Shown here piece after piece: positions 27,875 to 37,987 of a stretch of DNA of 64,000 nucleotides. The position numbers and the translations under genes are program-made. Source of the DNA: Clostridiales bacterium. GTDB lineage: Bacteria; Bacillota; Clostridia; Christensenellales; Borkfalkiaceae. The number at the start of each line of letters is the position of its first letter. Positions within the stretch are counted from its first letter, which is position 1. The notes under the pieces were generated by a model that was not told where the DNA came from, searched no databases, and saw nothing but the letters and a program-made list of their open reading frames with translations. The stretch lies in the NCBI GenBank assembly GCA_015055525.1, contig SVHZ01000003.1, positions 1 through 64,000 of the forward strand. The letters run 5' to 3'.

Positions 27875-27904
27875 AATTACCTGTTTTATAAAATATAAAT
27901 TAGT

Positions 27905-28897
27905 ATGTTTTCAAAAAGTATTAACAAGAAAAAAACTATTAAAATAATTCTTTCTGTATTTTTGTTTTTTTTAATAATTTGCCTATCCGTTTTTCCAGAA
28001 AAGTACTCAAAGAGTACTTTTAACGGAATAAGTTTATTCGCCGTGAGCGTTTTACCGTCGCTTCTTCCTTACTTTTTCTTGACGGCAATATTATCAAGGC
28101 TCAACGTTTTAAGTTGCTTTTGCAAGGCGTTTGATAATTTTACTAAAAAGGTTTTTAATCTCAACGGATATTGTATATACGCATTTTTAATGAGTATACT
28201 TTCAGGCTATCCCGTGGGGAGCAAAATCATTTTAGAACTTCATTCTAACCGCCTTATTAGCGACAGCGAAAGTTCAAGGCTATCGCTTTTAGCCTCGACT
28301 TCAGGACCGCTCTTTATAATCGGCGCAGTTGGCTCAACTATGTTTCAAAATAAACTTGCGGGGGTTATTATATATATAACTCACGTCTTGTCCGCAATTT
28401 TAACTTGCTTAATATTTAGAAAGTCTGGAACTTCTAGCCAAATGATAAGCGGTTACGAATTTAACGACAATAACGACCAAATTTTATACGACTCAGTCTA
28501 CTCTTCGATTATTTCTTGCTTGATAGTAGGCGGTTTCGTAAGCGTGTTTTTCGTAATATCTCAAATTTTAATCGATTTTAAGATTTTATATCCAATCTCT
28601 TTGCTTTTTTCTTCAATTTTAGCGCCGATTTCAAGCGGAAACGAAGGGTTGGCGCTATCGGTTGGGCTTATCGAGTTTACAAACGGCTCTAAAATGCTAT
28701 CCTTGATAGGAACCACGCCTATTACCGTTTCAATTTCTTGTTTTATAATAACTTTCGGCGGAATATCGGGAATACTTCAATCTCTCGTTTTCCTAAACAA
28801 AGCAAAGGTTAAAAGTTGGTTTTTTATTCTTGGAAAGGTTATCCAAGCAACGATAGCTTCCGTTATTTGCTATTTTGCTTGCTATTTTTTTCTATAA
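27905..28897 (+). CDS. ylbJ: sporulation integral membrane protein YlbJ
   Basis: Nucleoside-recognition-like multi-TM protein with LMSILSGYPVGSKIILEL; convergent with coaD-rsmD. Confidence 0.85.
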   Translation: MFSKSINKKKTIKIILSVFLFFLIICLSVFPEKYSKSTFNGISLFAVSVLPSLLPYFFLTAILSRLNVLSCFCKAFDNFTKKVFNLNGYCIYAFLMSILSGYPVGSKIILELHSNRLISDSESSRLSLLASTSGPLFIIGAVGSTMFQNKLAGVIIYITHVLSAILTCLIFRKSGTSSQMISGYEFNDNNDQILYDSVYSSIISCLIVGGFVSVFFVISQILIDFKILYPISLLFSSILAPISSGNEGLALSVGLIEFTNGSKMLSLIGTTPITVSISCFIITFGGISGILQSLVFLNKAKVKSWFFILGKVIQATIASVICYFACYFFL

Positions 28898-29351
28898 TCT
28901 TTATAACTTCGCTAGAAAGTTTATCTTGCAAATTTTCATTGTTTTCTAACGCCTTTTTTACTAAGGTAGAACTAATGCTTTTTAGTTTTTCATCGCACGG
29001 AATATATAAAGTAACTATTTCAGGATACAAACTGCTATTAAAATCGTGCATCTTGCGTTCGTATTCGTAATCTACCGAATTTCTAACTCCCCTTACGGTG
29101 TAAATAATGCCGTTTTCTTTCATAAAATCAACGAGCATTCCGCTATGATAAATAACTTTTACGTTTTTATATTTTTTGCACGTTGCATTTAGCATTTCAA
29201 GGCGAATATCAAGTGAAAATTTGGCAGTCTTTTCAGCGTTTATACAAACGGCTACAATAACTTCATCAAATAGGTTAGACGCCTTTTCTATAACCGCCTC
29301 GTGCCCTAAAGTAACGGGGTCGAAAGTGCCTGCAAATACTGCTTTTTTCAT
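28863..29351 (-). CDS. coaD: pantetheine-phosphate adenylyltransferase
   Basis: KAVFAGTFDPVTLGHEAVIEKA; TVRGVRNSVDYEYE. Confidence 0.96.
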   Translation of the reverse strand: MKKAVFAGTFDPVTLGHEAVIEKASNLFDEVIVAVCINAEKTAKFSLDIRLEMLNATCKKYKNVKVIYHSGMLVDFMKENGIIYTVRGVRNSVDYEYERKMHDFNSSLYPEIVTLYIPCDEKLKSISSTLVKKALENNENLQDKLSSEVIKIIEKNSKQNSK

Positions 29352-29884
29352 AAGTTGTCTCCATAAAAATCAAAAACGGCAATTCCGTATTTTCTCGTGT
29401 CTAATAGTTTTAATCCTTCAACGATCAAAGACTGCTTGTCCGCCTTGTGTTCGTAGATAAAAACTCCGTTTTCCTTTAATAAACTTCTGTTTTTAACAAT
29501 TTCTAAAATACTTTTAATCTCTGAAAAATCGTACGGCGGATCAAAAAATATAACGTCGAATTTTTTATCGGTTGAAGATAAAAAGTTATTAGCCGAACTT
29601 AAAACAAAAGTTTCCGATAAGCCGATAGAATTTGCGTTTTCTTTAACCAAAGATAAACTTTCTTTAGAAATATCGACGAAAGTTACCGAGTTTGCCCCGC
29701 GTGAAAAACTTTCAAGCCCAATAGACCCCGTGCCTGCGCAAAGGTCTAAAAAGTTACAGCCTAAAACTTTATTACCTAAAATATTGAAAAGAGATTCTTT
29801 TGCTCTATCCGACGTTGGGCGAATTTTATCGCCCTTGAACTCTTTTAATTTTTTACCTTTATTTTTTCCGCTTATAATTCTCAT
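29348..29884 (-). CDS. rsmD: 16S rRNA (guanine(966)-N(2))-methyltransferase
   Basis: MRIISGKNKGKKL, RPTSDRAKESLFNIL, FLDLCAGTGSIGLE, DVIFFDPPY. Confidence 0.95.
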   Translation of the reverse strand: MRIISGKNKGKKLKEFKGDKIRPTSDRAKESLFNILGNKVLGCNFLDLCAGTGSIGLESFSRGANSVTFVDISKESLSLVKENANSIGLSETFVLSSANNFLSSTDKKFDVIFFDPPYDFSEIKSILEIVKNRSLLKENGVFIYEHKADKQSLIVEGLKLLDTRKYGIAVFDFYGDNL

Positions 29885-29892
29885 TTTAATCT

Positions 29893-30909
29893 TTATTCAT
29901 AAATAATTTCCGCGCGCGAACCAAACTGAGTCAATATCTCGTACGGAATAGTTTTATATTTTTTTGCTAAACTTTGGGCGTTATCCATAACGCAATAATA
30001 ATTTTCAAAATGCGCCCCTAAAACAACGCTTAAATCCATGCACCTTGGCGGAAGAATTTGATCGCCACTTCTAAAAAAACCGTCGGCATACCCAACTCTT
30101 AAAAGAGTAACTTTATCAAAACTGTATTTTTTACTGCCGTAAAGTAAACGCTCACTTTTAATTTTTTCCCTAACGAGCAAAGTTTTTGCATAAACTTTCA
30201 TAGCGGGAGATAGCGTAAGTAAGTTAGTTTCAAACGGAGTATATCCGTATAAGGAAAGCCCAACTCTAACCATATCAAAATAAAACTTTTCGCCAAGTAG
30301 TATTCCCGCGCTTGAAGAAAGGTGCATAGTAACCATTGGATACTCGTCTAAAATATAACTTGATAGTTTTATAAAGTTTTCACGCTGAAAGTTTGCGTAT
30401 TTTTTATTTTTAGCATCGCCCAAGTGCGAATATACGCCCGTTATAATAAAATTATTACGCCTAGCGATAGATAAAACTTCGCTTACTTCGTAAACGGAAG
30501 ATATGCCGAGCCTATTCATACCCGTGTTGAGTTTTATATGAACTTTGGCTCTTTTTTTAAGCCCCGAACAAATTCCGTCTATTAAGATTGCATCTCTTTT
30601 AGAAGTTATCGTCAAGGTTATATCTTTTTCAATAAGCCTTTCTAAATAGTTTTCATCTATCGGGGTAAGTAGCAAAATTTCTTTATCGATTCCGCTAAAT
30701 CTTAAATCTAACGCCTCTTTAACGAGCGAAACGCAAAACCCGTCAACCATAGAGTAAACTGCGTTAGAAACGCCGATAATTCCATGCCCGTAAGCGTTTG
30801 CCTTAACTACCGCAAACACTTTGGTTTTAGAACCTACGAGCGTTTTTATTTTGCTTAAATTTTCTTTTACGTTGTAGAGCGAAACTCTTTTAATAACAGG
30901 ATACGACAA
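29893..30909 (-). CDS. alr: alanine racemase
   Basis: VFAVVKANAYGHG, HIKLNTGMNRLGI, MVRVGLSLYGY. Confidence 0.94.
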   Translation of the reverse strand: MSYPVIKRVSLYNVKENLSKIKTLVGSKTKVFAVVKANAYGHGIIGVSNAVYSMVDGFCVSLVKEALDLRFSGIDKEILLLTPIDENYLERLIEKDITLTITSKRDAILIDGICSGLKKRAKVHIKLNTGMNRLGISSVYEVSEVLSIARRNNFIITGVYSHLGDAKNKKYANFQRENFIKLSSYILDEYPMVTMHLSSSAGILLGEKFYFDMVRVGLSLYGYTPFETNLLTLSPAMKVYAKTLLVREKIKSERLLYGSKKYSFDKVTLLRVGYADGFFRSGDQILPPRCMDLSVVLGAHFENYYCVMDNAQSLAKKYKTIPYEILTQFGSRAEIIYE

Positions 30910-31005
30910 GGTAATTACTCCGCCCTATTTATATGCAAAACTAATATTTTTTGACAAACGCTTATCAACTTGAATATTATTTAGTATAAGGGGAATAATT
31001 ACGGT

Positions 31006-31113
31006 ATGAGTTTCGTTATAGGATTAACAGTTGGAATAATAGTCGGCGCAAACGTCGCGCTAATAGTAACGGCGCTATTTGCCGTAAATAAACAAAACAA
31101 GAAGGTTAAATAA
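31006..31113 (+). CDS. 35-aa single-TM small protein (not in ORF track)
   Basis: ATG...TAA encoding MSFVIGLTVGIIVGANVALIVTALFAVNKQNKKVK; GGGG-containing purine stretch upstream. Confidence 0.55.
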   Translation: MSFVIGLTVGIIVGANVALIVTALFAVNKQNKKVK

Positions 31114-32722
31114 GTTTACCACCGCTAATAACCGCCGTTTTAGTAACGGAATTTTCAAACGCTGGTTTATGCGATATAATTATCAACGTTCTATCTAAAT
31201 CGCAAAGTGATTTAACAACTTCTTTTTCGGTTGTTTCATCAAGAGCCGAAGTAGGCTCGTCTAAAATAATAACGGGCGCTTTTGAATAAACTGCTCTCGC
31301 TATTGCCAAGCGTTGTTCTTGCCCTTCTGATAGGCGGAAAGTTTCGGATAAATAGGTGTTTTCTTTTTCGGGAAGGCTATTTATCACTTCGTCAAGTTTT
31401 GCAATTTTAAGCGAATAATTTAGTCTATCTTCGTCGTATTCACCGTTGAATACGACGTTTTCTTTTATAGTCCCCGAAAAAATCATATTGCCTTGTGGAA
31501 CGAAACTATAAAGTTTTGATACGCTAGTGGGAAGATAGTGATTATCGCCGTAATTTATAGTAATTTGACCGTTAGTTACAGGATAAAGCCCCGCTATAAC
31601 CTTAACGAGCGTAGTTTTTCCCTCGCCGGAACTACCTTTTATCAAGAGTTTATCTCCCTTATTTACGGTTAAACTAGCGTCCTTTATAACTTCGCCGTCG
31701 CCGTAAGAAAAACTAACTGAATTTAAGTTTATACTGTCAAAATCTAAAAGTTCTTTTTTGTCTTGCTCTTTATTTTTAATTTCAAAAAGCCTACCGCCCG
31801 CAACTAACATTTCAGCGTGCGCGGTAAAGAATCCGCTAACGCTAGATATAGGCGCTCTAATTTGCAAAACGAGTTGTAACATAGCGGTTATAACGCCAAA
31901 ATTTATCCCAACAACACCGTTTAATATGCCGTAAGTTCCATAAATTGCAGTAGCCGTGTAAAACGCGGTAAAACAAAGGTTGATAACGGAATTTACAAAC
32001 GAGCCGAAGTATTTTTCTTTAAGGCTTGCTTTTTTATAACCCAAAAAGTTACCGTCCGCCCTATCTAAAACAAAATTTTCAGCGTTAAAAGTTTTAACTG
32101 CTATTGCGTTATCTGAAATTTCAGAAACGAAAGACGATTGCTTAGAACTTGCTATTCTTGAATTTTTATGAAGTTTATAAACGACTTTTCTCACCCAGAA
32201 CGAGCAAGCGACTATAACGAGCGCGCAACCTAAAATTATGGTGGTAAACAACGGCTGTAAAACAAATAAAGCAACCATCGTTCCAATAAGCCTAACCGCC
32301 GTTGCTAAAATATTTGGCAAAAGGTTAACTCTTATGCTTGAAACCTTCAAAACGTCCCCGTCAAGCCTTGAAACCAAATCGCCCGACGTTAAACTTGATA
32401 AGGTTTTATAATCGCTACCAAGTATTCCAAATAGCACGTATTTTTTAAGCATACGCTCGGAGTTTACCATTAAATTATCCCCTAAAAGTCTTACGATAAC
32501 ACCTAAGACGTAAGAGATTATAACTATTACCGCAAGGTAAATAACGGCGTAGATAGTGGGCATTGAACTACCGCCTTCAACCGTGTTGATAAGCGTTTTA
32601 ACCGCGAGAGCAAACAAAACGGAAAATATCGCTTGCACCGCCCCCAAGAAAACGTATAAAAAATATTTGAAGTTGTTTTGCGGAATTGCCTTTTTAATTT
32701 CGCTCTTTACATACTTATTCAT
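31106..32722 (-). CDS. ABC exporter (fused TM and ATP-binding domains)
   Basis: ABC TM domain; [44 protein letters not shown]. Confidence 0.93.
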   Translation of the reverse strand: MNKYVKSEIKKAIPQNNFKYFLYVFLGAVQAIFSVLFALAVKTLINTVEGGSSMPTIYAVIYLAVIVIISYVLGVIVRLLGDNLMVNSERMLKKYVLFGILGSDYKTLSSLTSGDLVSRLDGDVLKVSSIRVNLLPNILATAVRLIGTMVALFVLQPLFTTIILGCALVIVACSFWVRKVVYKLHKNSRIASSKQSSFVSEISDNAIAVKTFNAENFVLDRADGNFLGYKKASLKEKYFGSFVNSVINLCFTAFYTATAIYGTYGILNGVVGINFGVITAMLQLVLQIRAPISSVSGFFTAHAEMLVAGGRLFEIKNKEQDKKELLDFDSINLNSVSFSYGDGEVIKDASLTVNKGDKLLIKGSSGEGKTTLVKVIAGLYPVTNGQITINYGDNHYLPTSVSKLYSFVPQGNMIFSGTIKENVVFNGEYDEDRLNYSLKIAKLDEVINSLPEKENTYLSETFRLSEGQEQRLAIARAVYSKAPVIILDEPTSALDETTEKEVVKSLCDLDRTLIIISHKPAFENSVTKTAVISGGKLI

Positions 32723-32843
32723 ACTAATAGTTTATACCAAATAAGTAAATAAGTCAATGCTAGTTTTTTATTTTATAAAAACTGTTTACAATAATTGAAA
32801 TTTGCGTTAAAATAAACTTAGTAAAAAAATCTAGGAGATTATT

Positions 32844-33533
32844 ATGGGTTACAGTATTGCAACTATGCATATTTGGCGAATGTTTAACGGCGAGTGCGAA
32901 TGCCCTATGTGTAAGTTAAGAGTAAAAACCGAATGCGATATAGGCGAACTTTATCTTTCCGAGGCGGTTATGGAAGACGATGAGAGAAAACTCGTTAACA
33001 AATACGGGTTTTGCAAAGAGCATTTCGACCTTTTATACGCTGGTAAAAACAAATTAGGTCTTGCCCTTCAACAAGACACAAGGCTTAAAACCGTTGATAA
33101 ACTCATAAAGCCCATTAACGCTAAAAACGCCGTTAAAACGGCTAAAAAATTGAAAGAAGAGTTTTCAGACTGTATTATTTGTAGGCGCTTAGAATACAAT
33201 ATGAAACGCTATTTTGAAACGGTTGCAAGATTGTATGGCGACGATGAAAAATTCAGAAATCAATTTAAGACGGTAAAAGGTTTTTGCTATCCAGACTATA
33301 TAAGGCTTGTTGAAAACGCTCCGAAGGCGGGAAAGTTCGCTCAAGAGTTTTTAGACGTGTTATATGAAAAGCAAAAGCAAACCGCTCAAGAAATTCATCA
33401 AAATTTAACGGATTTTACTATGGCTTTTGATTATCGCTCAAGTTCTCTTCCACCAAAGAGCGCATCGATGAGTTTAGTTCAGTCAAGAATTAAGTTCTAC
33501 GGCGAGAAAGCAGTTCTTCCCGAAAGGAGATAG
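32844..33533 (+). CDS. DUF6062-type Cys-rich protein
   Basis: CECPMCKLR, CKEH and CIICRRLEYNMKRYF metal-binding-like motifs. Confidence 0.7.
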   Translation: MGYSIATMHIWRMFNGECECPMCKLRVKTECDIGELYLSEAVMEDDERKLVNKYGFCKEHFDLLYAGKNKLGLALQQDTRLKTVDKLIKPINAKNAVKTAKKLKEEFSDCIICRRLEYNMKRYFETVARLYGDDEKFRNQFKTVKGFCYPDYIRLVENAPKAGKFAQEFLDVLYEKQKQTAQEIHQNLTDFTMAFDYRSSSLPPKSASMSLVQSRIKFYGEKAVLPERR

Positions 33534-33535
33534 TT

Positions 33536-34867
33536 ATGATAAATTTAATTAAAAATGAAGTTAAAAAATACGAAAGCCAAATGCGTGACGGCTTAAAATA
33601 TTTATGGGAAAACGCCGAAACGGGTTATAGAGAAGTTAAGAGTTCATCGTATATGGCTAAAATTTTTGAAGACTTAGGCTACACCTTAACTTATGCAGAC
33701 GGCATTACCGGTTTTATAACCGAAATCGATACGGGGCGTAAAGGTCCAACTATTTTAGTTCTTTCTGAACTTGACTCGCTTATAAATTTTGACCACCCCG
33801 ACTGCGTTAAGGAAACGGGCGCGGTTCACAGTTGCGGTCACGCCGCTCAATGCGGAGCGATGATAGGAATTGCAGGCGCGCTTAAATCCCCTGAAATTTT
33901 AGAAAAATTATCGGGTAAAATACGCTTGTGCGTAGTACCCGCTGAAGAACTTATCGAAATTGAATATCGCCAAAACCTTATTAAAAAAGGCGTTATTAAA
34001 TACTTGGGCGGAAAGGCGGAATTTTTATCTAGGGGTTATTTTGACGGCGTTGATATGGCGTTTATGCTCCACACCACTCAAAACGAACACTTTTTCGTAA
34101 ACAACGGAGCAATCGGTTGCATTGCGAAAAAGATAACTTACAAGGGTGTTTCCGCTCACGCTGGCGGTTCTCCTTGGAACGGAGTTAACGCGTTATACGC
34201 GTCAACGCTCGGTTTATCTGCAATAAACGCAATTAGAGAAACTTTCAAAGAAGAAGATATTATAAGAGTTCACCCGATAATCACTAAAGGCGGTAACGCC
34301 GTTAACGCAATACCCGATAAAGTTACGCTTGAAAGTTATATAAGGGGCAATTCTTTCAACGCTATTCTTGACACGAATAAAAAAGTTAACCGCGCGCTCA
34401 TAGGCTCTGCCCTTTCTATCGGTTGCAATATCGAAATTGAAGATTCCCCCGGCTACGCTCCTTTTAAGAACGACGCTATAATGCGCGAAGTATTTAAGGA
34501 AAGCGTAAATGAACTTGGATATTTATTTAAGAGTAGAGATATAACAAGTTCTGGCTGTACAGATATGGGCGACCTTGCTTGCGTTATGCCGATAATTCAC
34601 CCCTACGCTCCCGGTGCAATAGGATTATCTCACGGCAACGATTACTATATTGATAAGCCCGAACTTGCAGTCATAGCGTCAGCCGAAGTTCAAGTAAAAA
34701 TGCTAGTTGAGTTTTTATCAAACGGCGGTAAGATTGCCAAAGAAGTTATTGAAAATTACGTTCCGTTATTTTCTAGTAACAAAGACTATCTTAATTATCT
34801 TGACTCTATCAATTCTTCAGGCGAAAGAATTGAATATAAAGAAAATTCTGCAACCGTAAAATTATAA
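33536..34867 (+). CDS. M20-family amidohydrolase
   Basis: LSELDSL, HSCGHAAQCGAMIGIAGAL, VPAEE, SAHAGGSPWNGVNAL. Confidence 0.9.
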   Translation: MINLIKNEVKKYESQMRDGLKYLWENAETGYREVKSSSYMAKIFEDLGYTLTYADGITGFITEIDTGRKGPTILVLSELDSLINFDHPDCVKETGAVHSCGHAAQCGAMIGIAGALKSPEILEKLSGKIRLCVVPAEELIEIEYRQNLIKKGVIKYLGGKAEFLSRGYFDGVDMAFMLHTTQNEHFFVNNGAIGCIAKKITYKGVSAHAGGSPWNGVNALYASTLGLSAINAIRETFKEEDIIRVHPIITKGGNAVNAIPDKVTLESYIRGNSFNAILDTNKKVNRALIGSALSIGCNIEIEDSPGYAPFKNDAIMREVFKESVNELGYLFKSRDITSSGCTDMGDLACVMPIIHPYAPGAIGLSHGNDYYIDKPELAVIASAEVQVKMLVEFLSNGGKIAKEVIENYVPLFSSNKDYLNYLDSINSSGERIEYKENSATVKL

Positions 34868-34879
34868 TTTCAAAACAAA

Positions 34880-34907
34880 AAAAAGTGCGATATAATCGCA
34901 CTTTTTT
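34880..34907. terminator. bidirectional intrinsic terminator
   Basis: AAAAAGTGCGATATAATCGCACTTTTTT between convergent genes. Confidence 0.85.
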
Positions 34908-34910
34908 GTT

Positions 34911-35543
34911 TTATTCTTCTTCCGTTTCTTCTTCTATTTCTTCGGTGTAAAAATCGTCGTTAAAAATTTCTAAAACGGTATCTAATTTTGCAAGGAGTTT
35001 ATCTTTTCCGTAACCCGTTTCGCTAGACGTTGGTATTATACTTTGACCGCCTATCGTTAAGATATTTCCAATAGATTTTACCCTTTCAAAAATCTTAGTT
35101 TTGCCAATTTTATCCGCTTTGGTTGCAACTACGGTAAACGGTAGCGCGTACGAGTGGAGATAACTTATCATTGACAAATCGTCTTTAGTTGGATCGTGGC
35201 GAATATCAACGAGCATTATAACGTGGCAAATTCCCTCTTTATAAGCAAAGAAATCTTCCATAAGTCTTGCCCATTTTTGCTTTTCGCTATCCGATACTTT
35301 TGCAAAGCCGTAACCAGGTAAATCTGCTAAGATAAACTCGCCGAAATCAAAGTAGTTTATAAGCCTAGTTCTACCGGGCGTAACCGACGTTCTCGCTAAT
35401 TTTTTGCGGTTTGCTAGGCAGTTTATTATTGAACTTTTGCCAACGTTTGACTTTCCGCAAACGGCAATAATCGGCTTATCGGAAACTAAAAAATTCTTTT
35501 TATCCGCTACCGAAGTTATGAATTTTGCTTCTTTAATAATCAT
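34911..35543 (-). CDS. engB: ribosome biogenesis GTP-binding protein YihA/YsxC
   Basis: AVCGKSNVGKSSIINCLANRKKLARTSVTPGRTRLINYF, ADLPGYGFAKV, TKADKI. Confidence 0.96.
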   Translation of the reverse strand: MIIKEAKFITSVADKKNFLVSDKPIIAVCGKSNVGKSSIINCLANRKKLARTSVTPGRTRLINYFDFGEFILADLPGYGFAKVSDSEKQKWARLMEDFFAYKEGICHVIMLVDIRHDPTKDDLSMISYLHSYALPFTVVATKADKIGKTKIFERVKSIGNILTIGGQSIIPTSSETGYGKDKLLAKLDTVLEIFNDDFYTEEIEEETEEE

Positions 35544-37897
35544 TATTTTACTATTACCTTTTCAAATACTTCTTCAACCGTTTTAACGGGAATAAAGTTC
35601 AACTTATCCTTAATTTCGCTTGGAATTTCTTCTAAGTCCTTAACGTTTCCAAACGGAATAATAATTTCTCTCACTCCAAGCCTATACGCCGCGAGTGATT
35701 TTTCTTTAAGACCGCCAATTTTAAGAACGTTACCGCGCAAAGTTATTTCACCCGTCATACCAACGTTTCTTCTAACTTTTTTACCCGTAAACGCCGAAAG
35801 GAGCGCGGTTGCTATGGTAATGCCTGCGCTAGGCCCGTCTTTTGGCGTTGCGCCTTCGGGAACGTGAAGGTGGATATCCGTTTTATCAAAGTCAACGGTT
35901 ACGCCTAATTTATCCTTATTAGAACGGATATAGCCGAGCGCCGTCTTAGCGCTTTCTTGCATAACTTCGCCAAGTTTACCCGTGAGTAAAATATTTCCTT
36001 TGCCTTCCATAAGGGCAACTTCGATAGTGAGCGTAGTTCCTCCAACTTGCGTCCAAGCAAGCCCCGTAGCAGAGCCAACTTGATTTTCTTCTAAAGTTTC
36101 TTCGCTCTTATATCTTTCAGCGCCTAAATAGTCGCTTATGACCTTATCGGTTATAATTTGCTTGGGGTATTTTTTATTTTTAGCAAGTTGAACTGCAACT
36201 TTTCTGCAAACCGTTCCAACGAGTTGTTCAAGTTTTCTAACGCCCGCCTCGCTCGTGTAACCTTCAATAATAGCCGAAACGCCTTCACGCGTGAACTCGA
36301 TATTATCACTTGTAAGCCCGTTTTCCTTTGATTGCTTGGGAGCAAGATATTTAAGGGCAATTTCAATCTTTTCTTCTTGCGTATATCCTGAAAGTTCCAA
36401 AATCTCCATACGGTCGCGAAGTGGCGCGGGAATAGTATCAAGCGTATTCGCGGTGGTTATAAACATAATCTTTTGAAGATTATAAGGAATTTCAATATAT
36501 CTATCTCTAAAACTTTCGTTTTGCTCGGGGTCTAAAACTTCAAGGAGCGCGCTTGCCGGGTCGCCACGAAGATCGGTTGAAAGTTTATCTATTTCGTCGA
36601 GTAAGAATACGGGGTTTATAACGCCCGCTTCTTTCATACCGTAGATAATTCTACCGGGCATTGCGCCGATGTAAGTTTTTCTATGGCCACGAATTTCAGC
36701 CTCGTCTTTAACACCGCCAAGGCTCATTCTAACGAGTTTTCTATTCAAGGCTCTCGCCACCGATTTTGCAACCGAAGTTTTACCAACGCCCGGAGGACCA
36801 ACTAAACATAATATAGGACCTTTAAGAGATTTTGTAAGTTTAAGTACCGCCAAGTATTCTAAAATTCTCTCTTTGATTTTTTCTAAACCAAAGTGGTCTT
36901 CTTCAAGCATTTTTTCTGACTCTGAAAGGTCTTTTGTGTCTTGACTTTCAACGTTGAAAGGAAGATCGATTATCCAATCGATATACGAGCGTAAAACGGT
37001 GTAATCCGGCGAAGAAGGAACCATTTTAGACATTTTGGTAAGTTCGGCAAGAACTTTATCTTCCGATTCTTTGGGCATATTTTTAGCCTTGATTTTCTCG
37101 GTTAACTCGTCAAGTTCTTTCATATCGTCGCCGAGTTCTTCGTGAATTGCCTTTAATTGCTCGCGAAGATAAAATTCTTTTTGGTTCTTTTCAACGCTTT
37201 CCTTTACCCTTTCGGCAATTTGCTTATTGGCGCTAATAATTTCCTTTTCGTAGAGCAAAAGGTCGTAAAAGAGAATAAGCCTATCTTTTAAGTCTTCAAG
37301 TTCTAAAACCCTTTGCTTGTCCTTTTCCTTGATGGGAAGATTGAAAGTTGCCGTGTTTATAAACTCTTCAGCGTTTTCAATCGCGGAGATTTTGCTTGCC
37401 GTATCTTTATTAAACTTTTGCAAAACCGCCGACGTTTCCTTGAAAAGTTCTTTGGCGTTTCTAAAATAAGCGTCGCCTAAAACGTCAAGTTCATCGTTGC
37501 CAACAATTTTTTCAACGTTAAAAGAAAAGTAATCTTTATTATCAGATACGGCGGTAATCTTCGCCCTATATAAACCTTCAACTGCCAAGCGGAAATTCTC
37601 GTTTCCAACTTTTGAAAGGTTGCCAACACGGCAAACAGTACCCACTTCGTATAAATCGCTAGCGGTTGGAGAATCTACTTTAACGTCTTTTTGGCAAGTT
37701 AAAAATATAAGCCTATCTTGTTTCATAGACGCGTTTACCGCGGCAAGAGATCTAACTCTGCCAACGTCAATCGTAGTGTAAACGTTAGGGAAGATTACCT
37801 TACCCCTAACCGCCATTGACGGCATACCGAAAGATTCAACTTTCTTTGTTTCAGTTTCTATAATTTCAATTTGTTCGTTATTCATATTTTCTTGCAT
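35543..37897 (-). CDS. lon: ATP-dependent protease Lon
   Basis: GPPGVGKTSVAKSVARALNRKLVRMSLGGVKDEAEIRGHRKTYIGAMPGRI; catalytic PEGATPKDGPSAGITIATAL. Confidence 0.98.
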   Translation of the reverse strand: MQENMNNEQIEIIETETKKVESFGMPSMAVRGKVIFPNVYTTIDVGRVRSLAAVNASMKQDRLIFLTCQKDVKVDSPTASDLYEVGTVCRVGNLSKVGNENFRLAVEGLYRAKITAVSDNKDYFSFNVEKIVGNDELDVLGDAYFRNAKELFKETSAVLQKFNKDTASKISAIENAEEFINTATFNLPIKEKDKQRVLELEDLKDRLILFYDLLLYEKEIISANKQIAERVKESVEKNQKEFYLREQLKAIHEELGDDMKELDELTEKIKAKNMPKESEDKVLAELTKMSKMVPSSPDYTVLRSYIDWIIDLPFNVESQDTKDLSESEKMLEEDHFGLEKIKERILEYLAVLKLTKSLKGPILCLVGPPGVGKTSVAKSVARALNRKLVRMSLGGVKDEAEIRGHRKTYIGAMPGRIIYGMKEAGVINPVFLLDEIDKLSTDLRGDPASALLEVLDPEQNESFRDRYIEIPYNLQKIMFITTANTLDTIPAPLRDRMEILELSGYTQEEKIEIALKYLAPKQSKENGLTSDNIEFTREGVSAIIEGYTSEAGVRKLEQLVGTVCRKVAVQLAKNKKYPKQIITDKVISDYLGAERYKSEETLEENQVGSATGLAWTQVGGTTLTIEVALMEGKGNILLTGKLGEVMQESAKTALGYIRSNKDKLGVTVDFDKTDIHLHVPEGATPKDGPSAGITIATALLSAFTGKKVRRNVGMTGEITLRGNVLKIGGLKEKSLAAYRLGVREIIIPFGNVKDLEEIPSEIKDKLNFIPVKTVEEVFEKVIVK

Positions 37898-37987
37898 AGT
37901 TTAATAATTATATACTAAATAATAATATTTATCAAGTATTTTTTCAAAATACTGTTCTATGTAAAAAATTTGTGATAAACTGTATAT

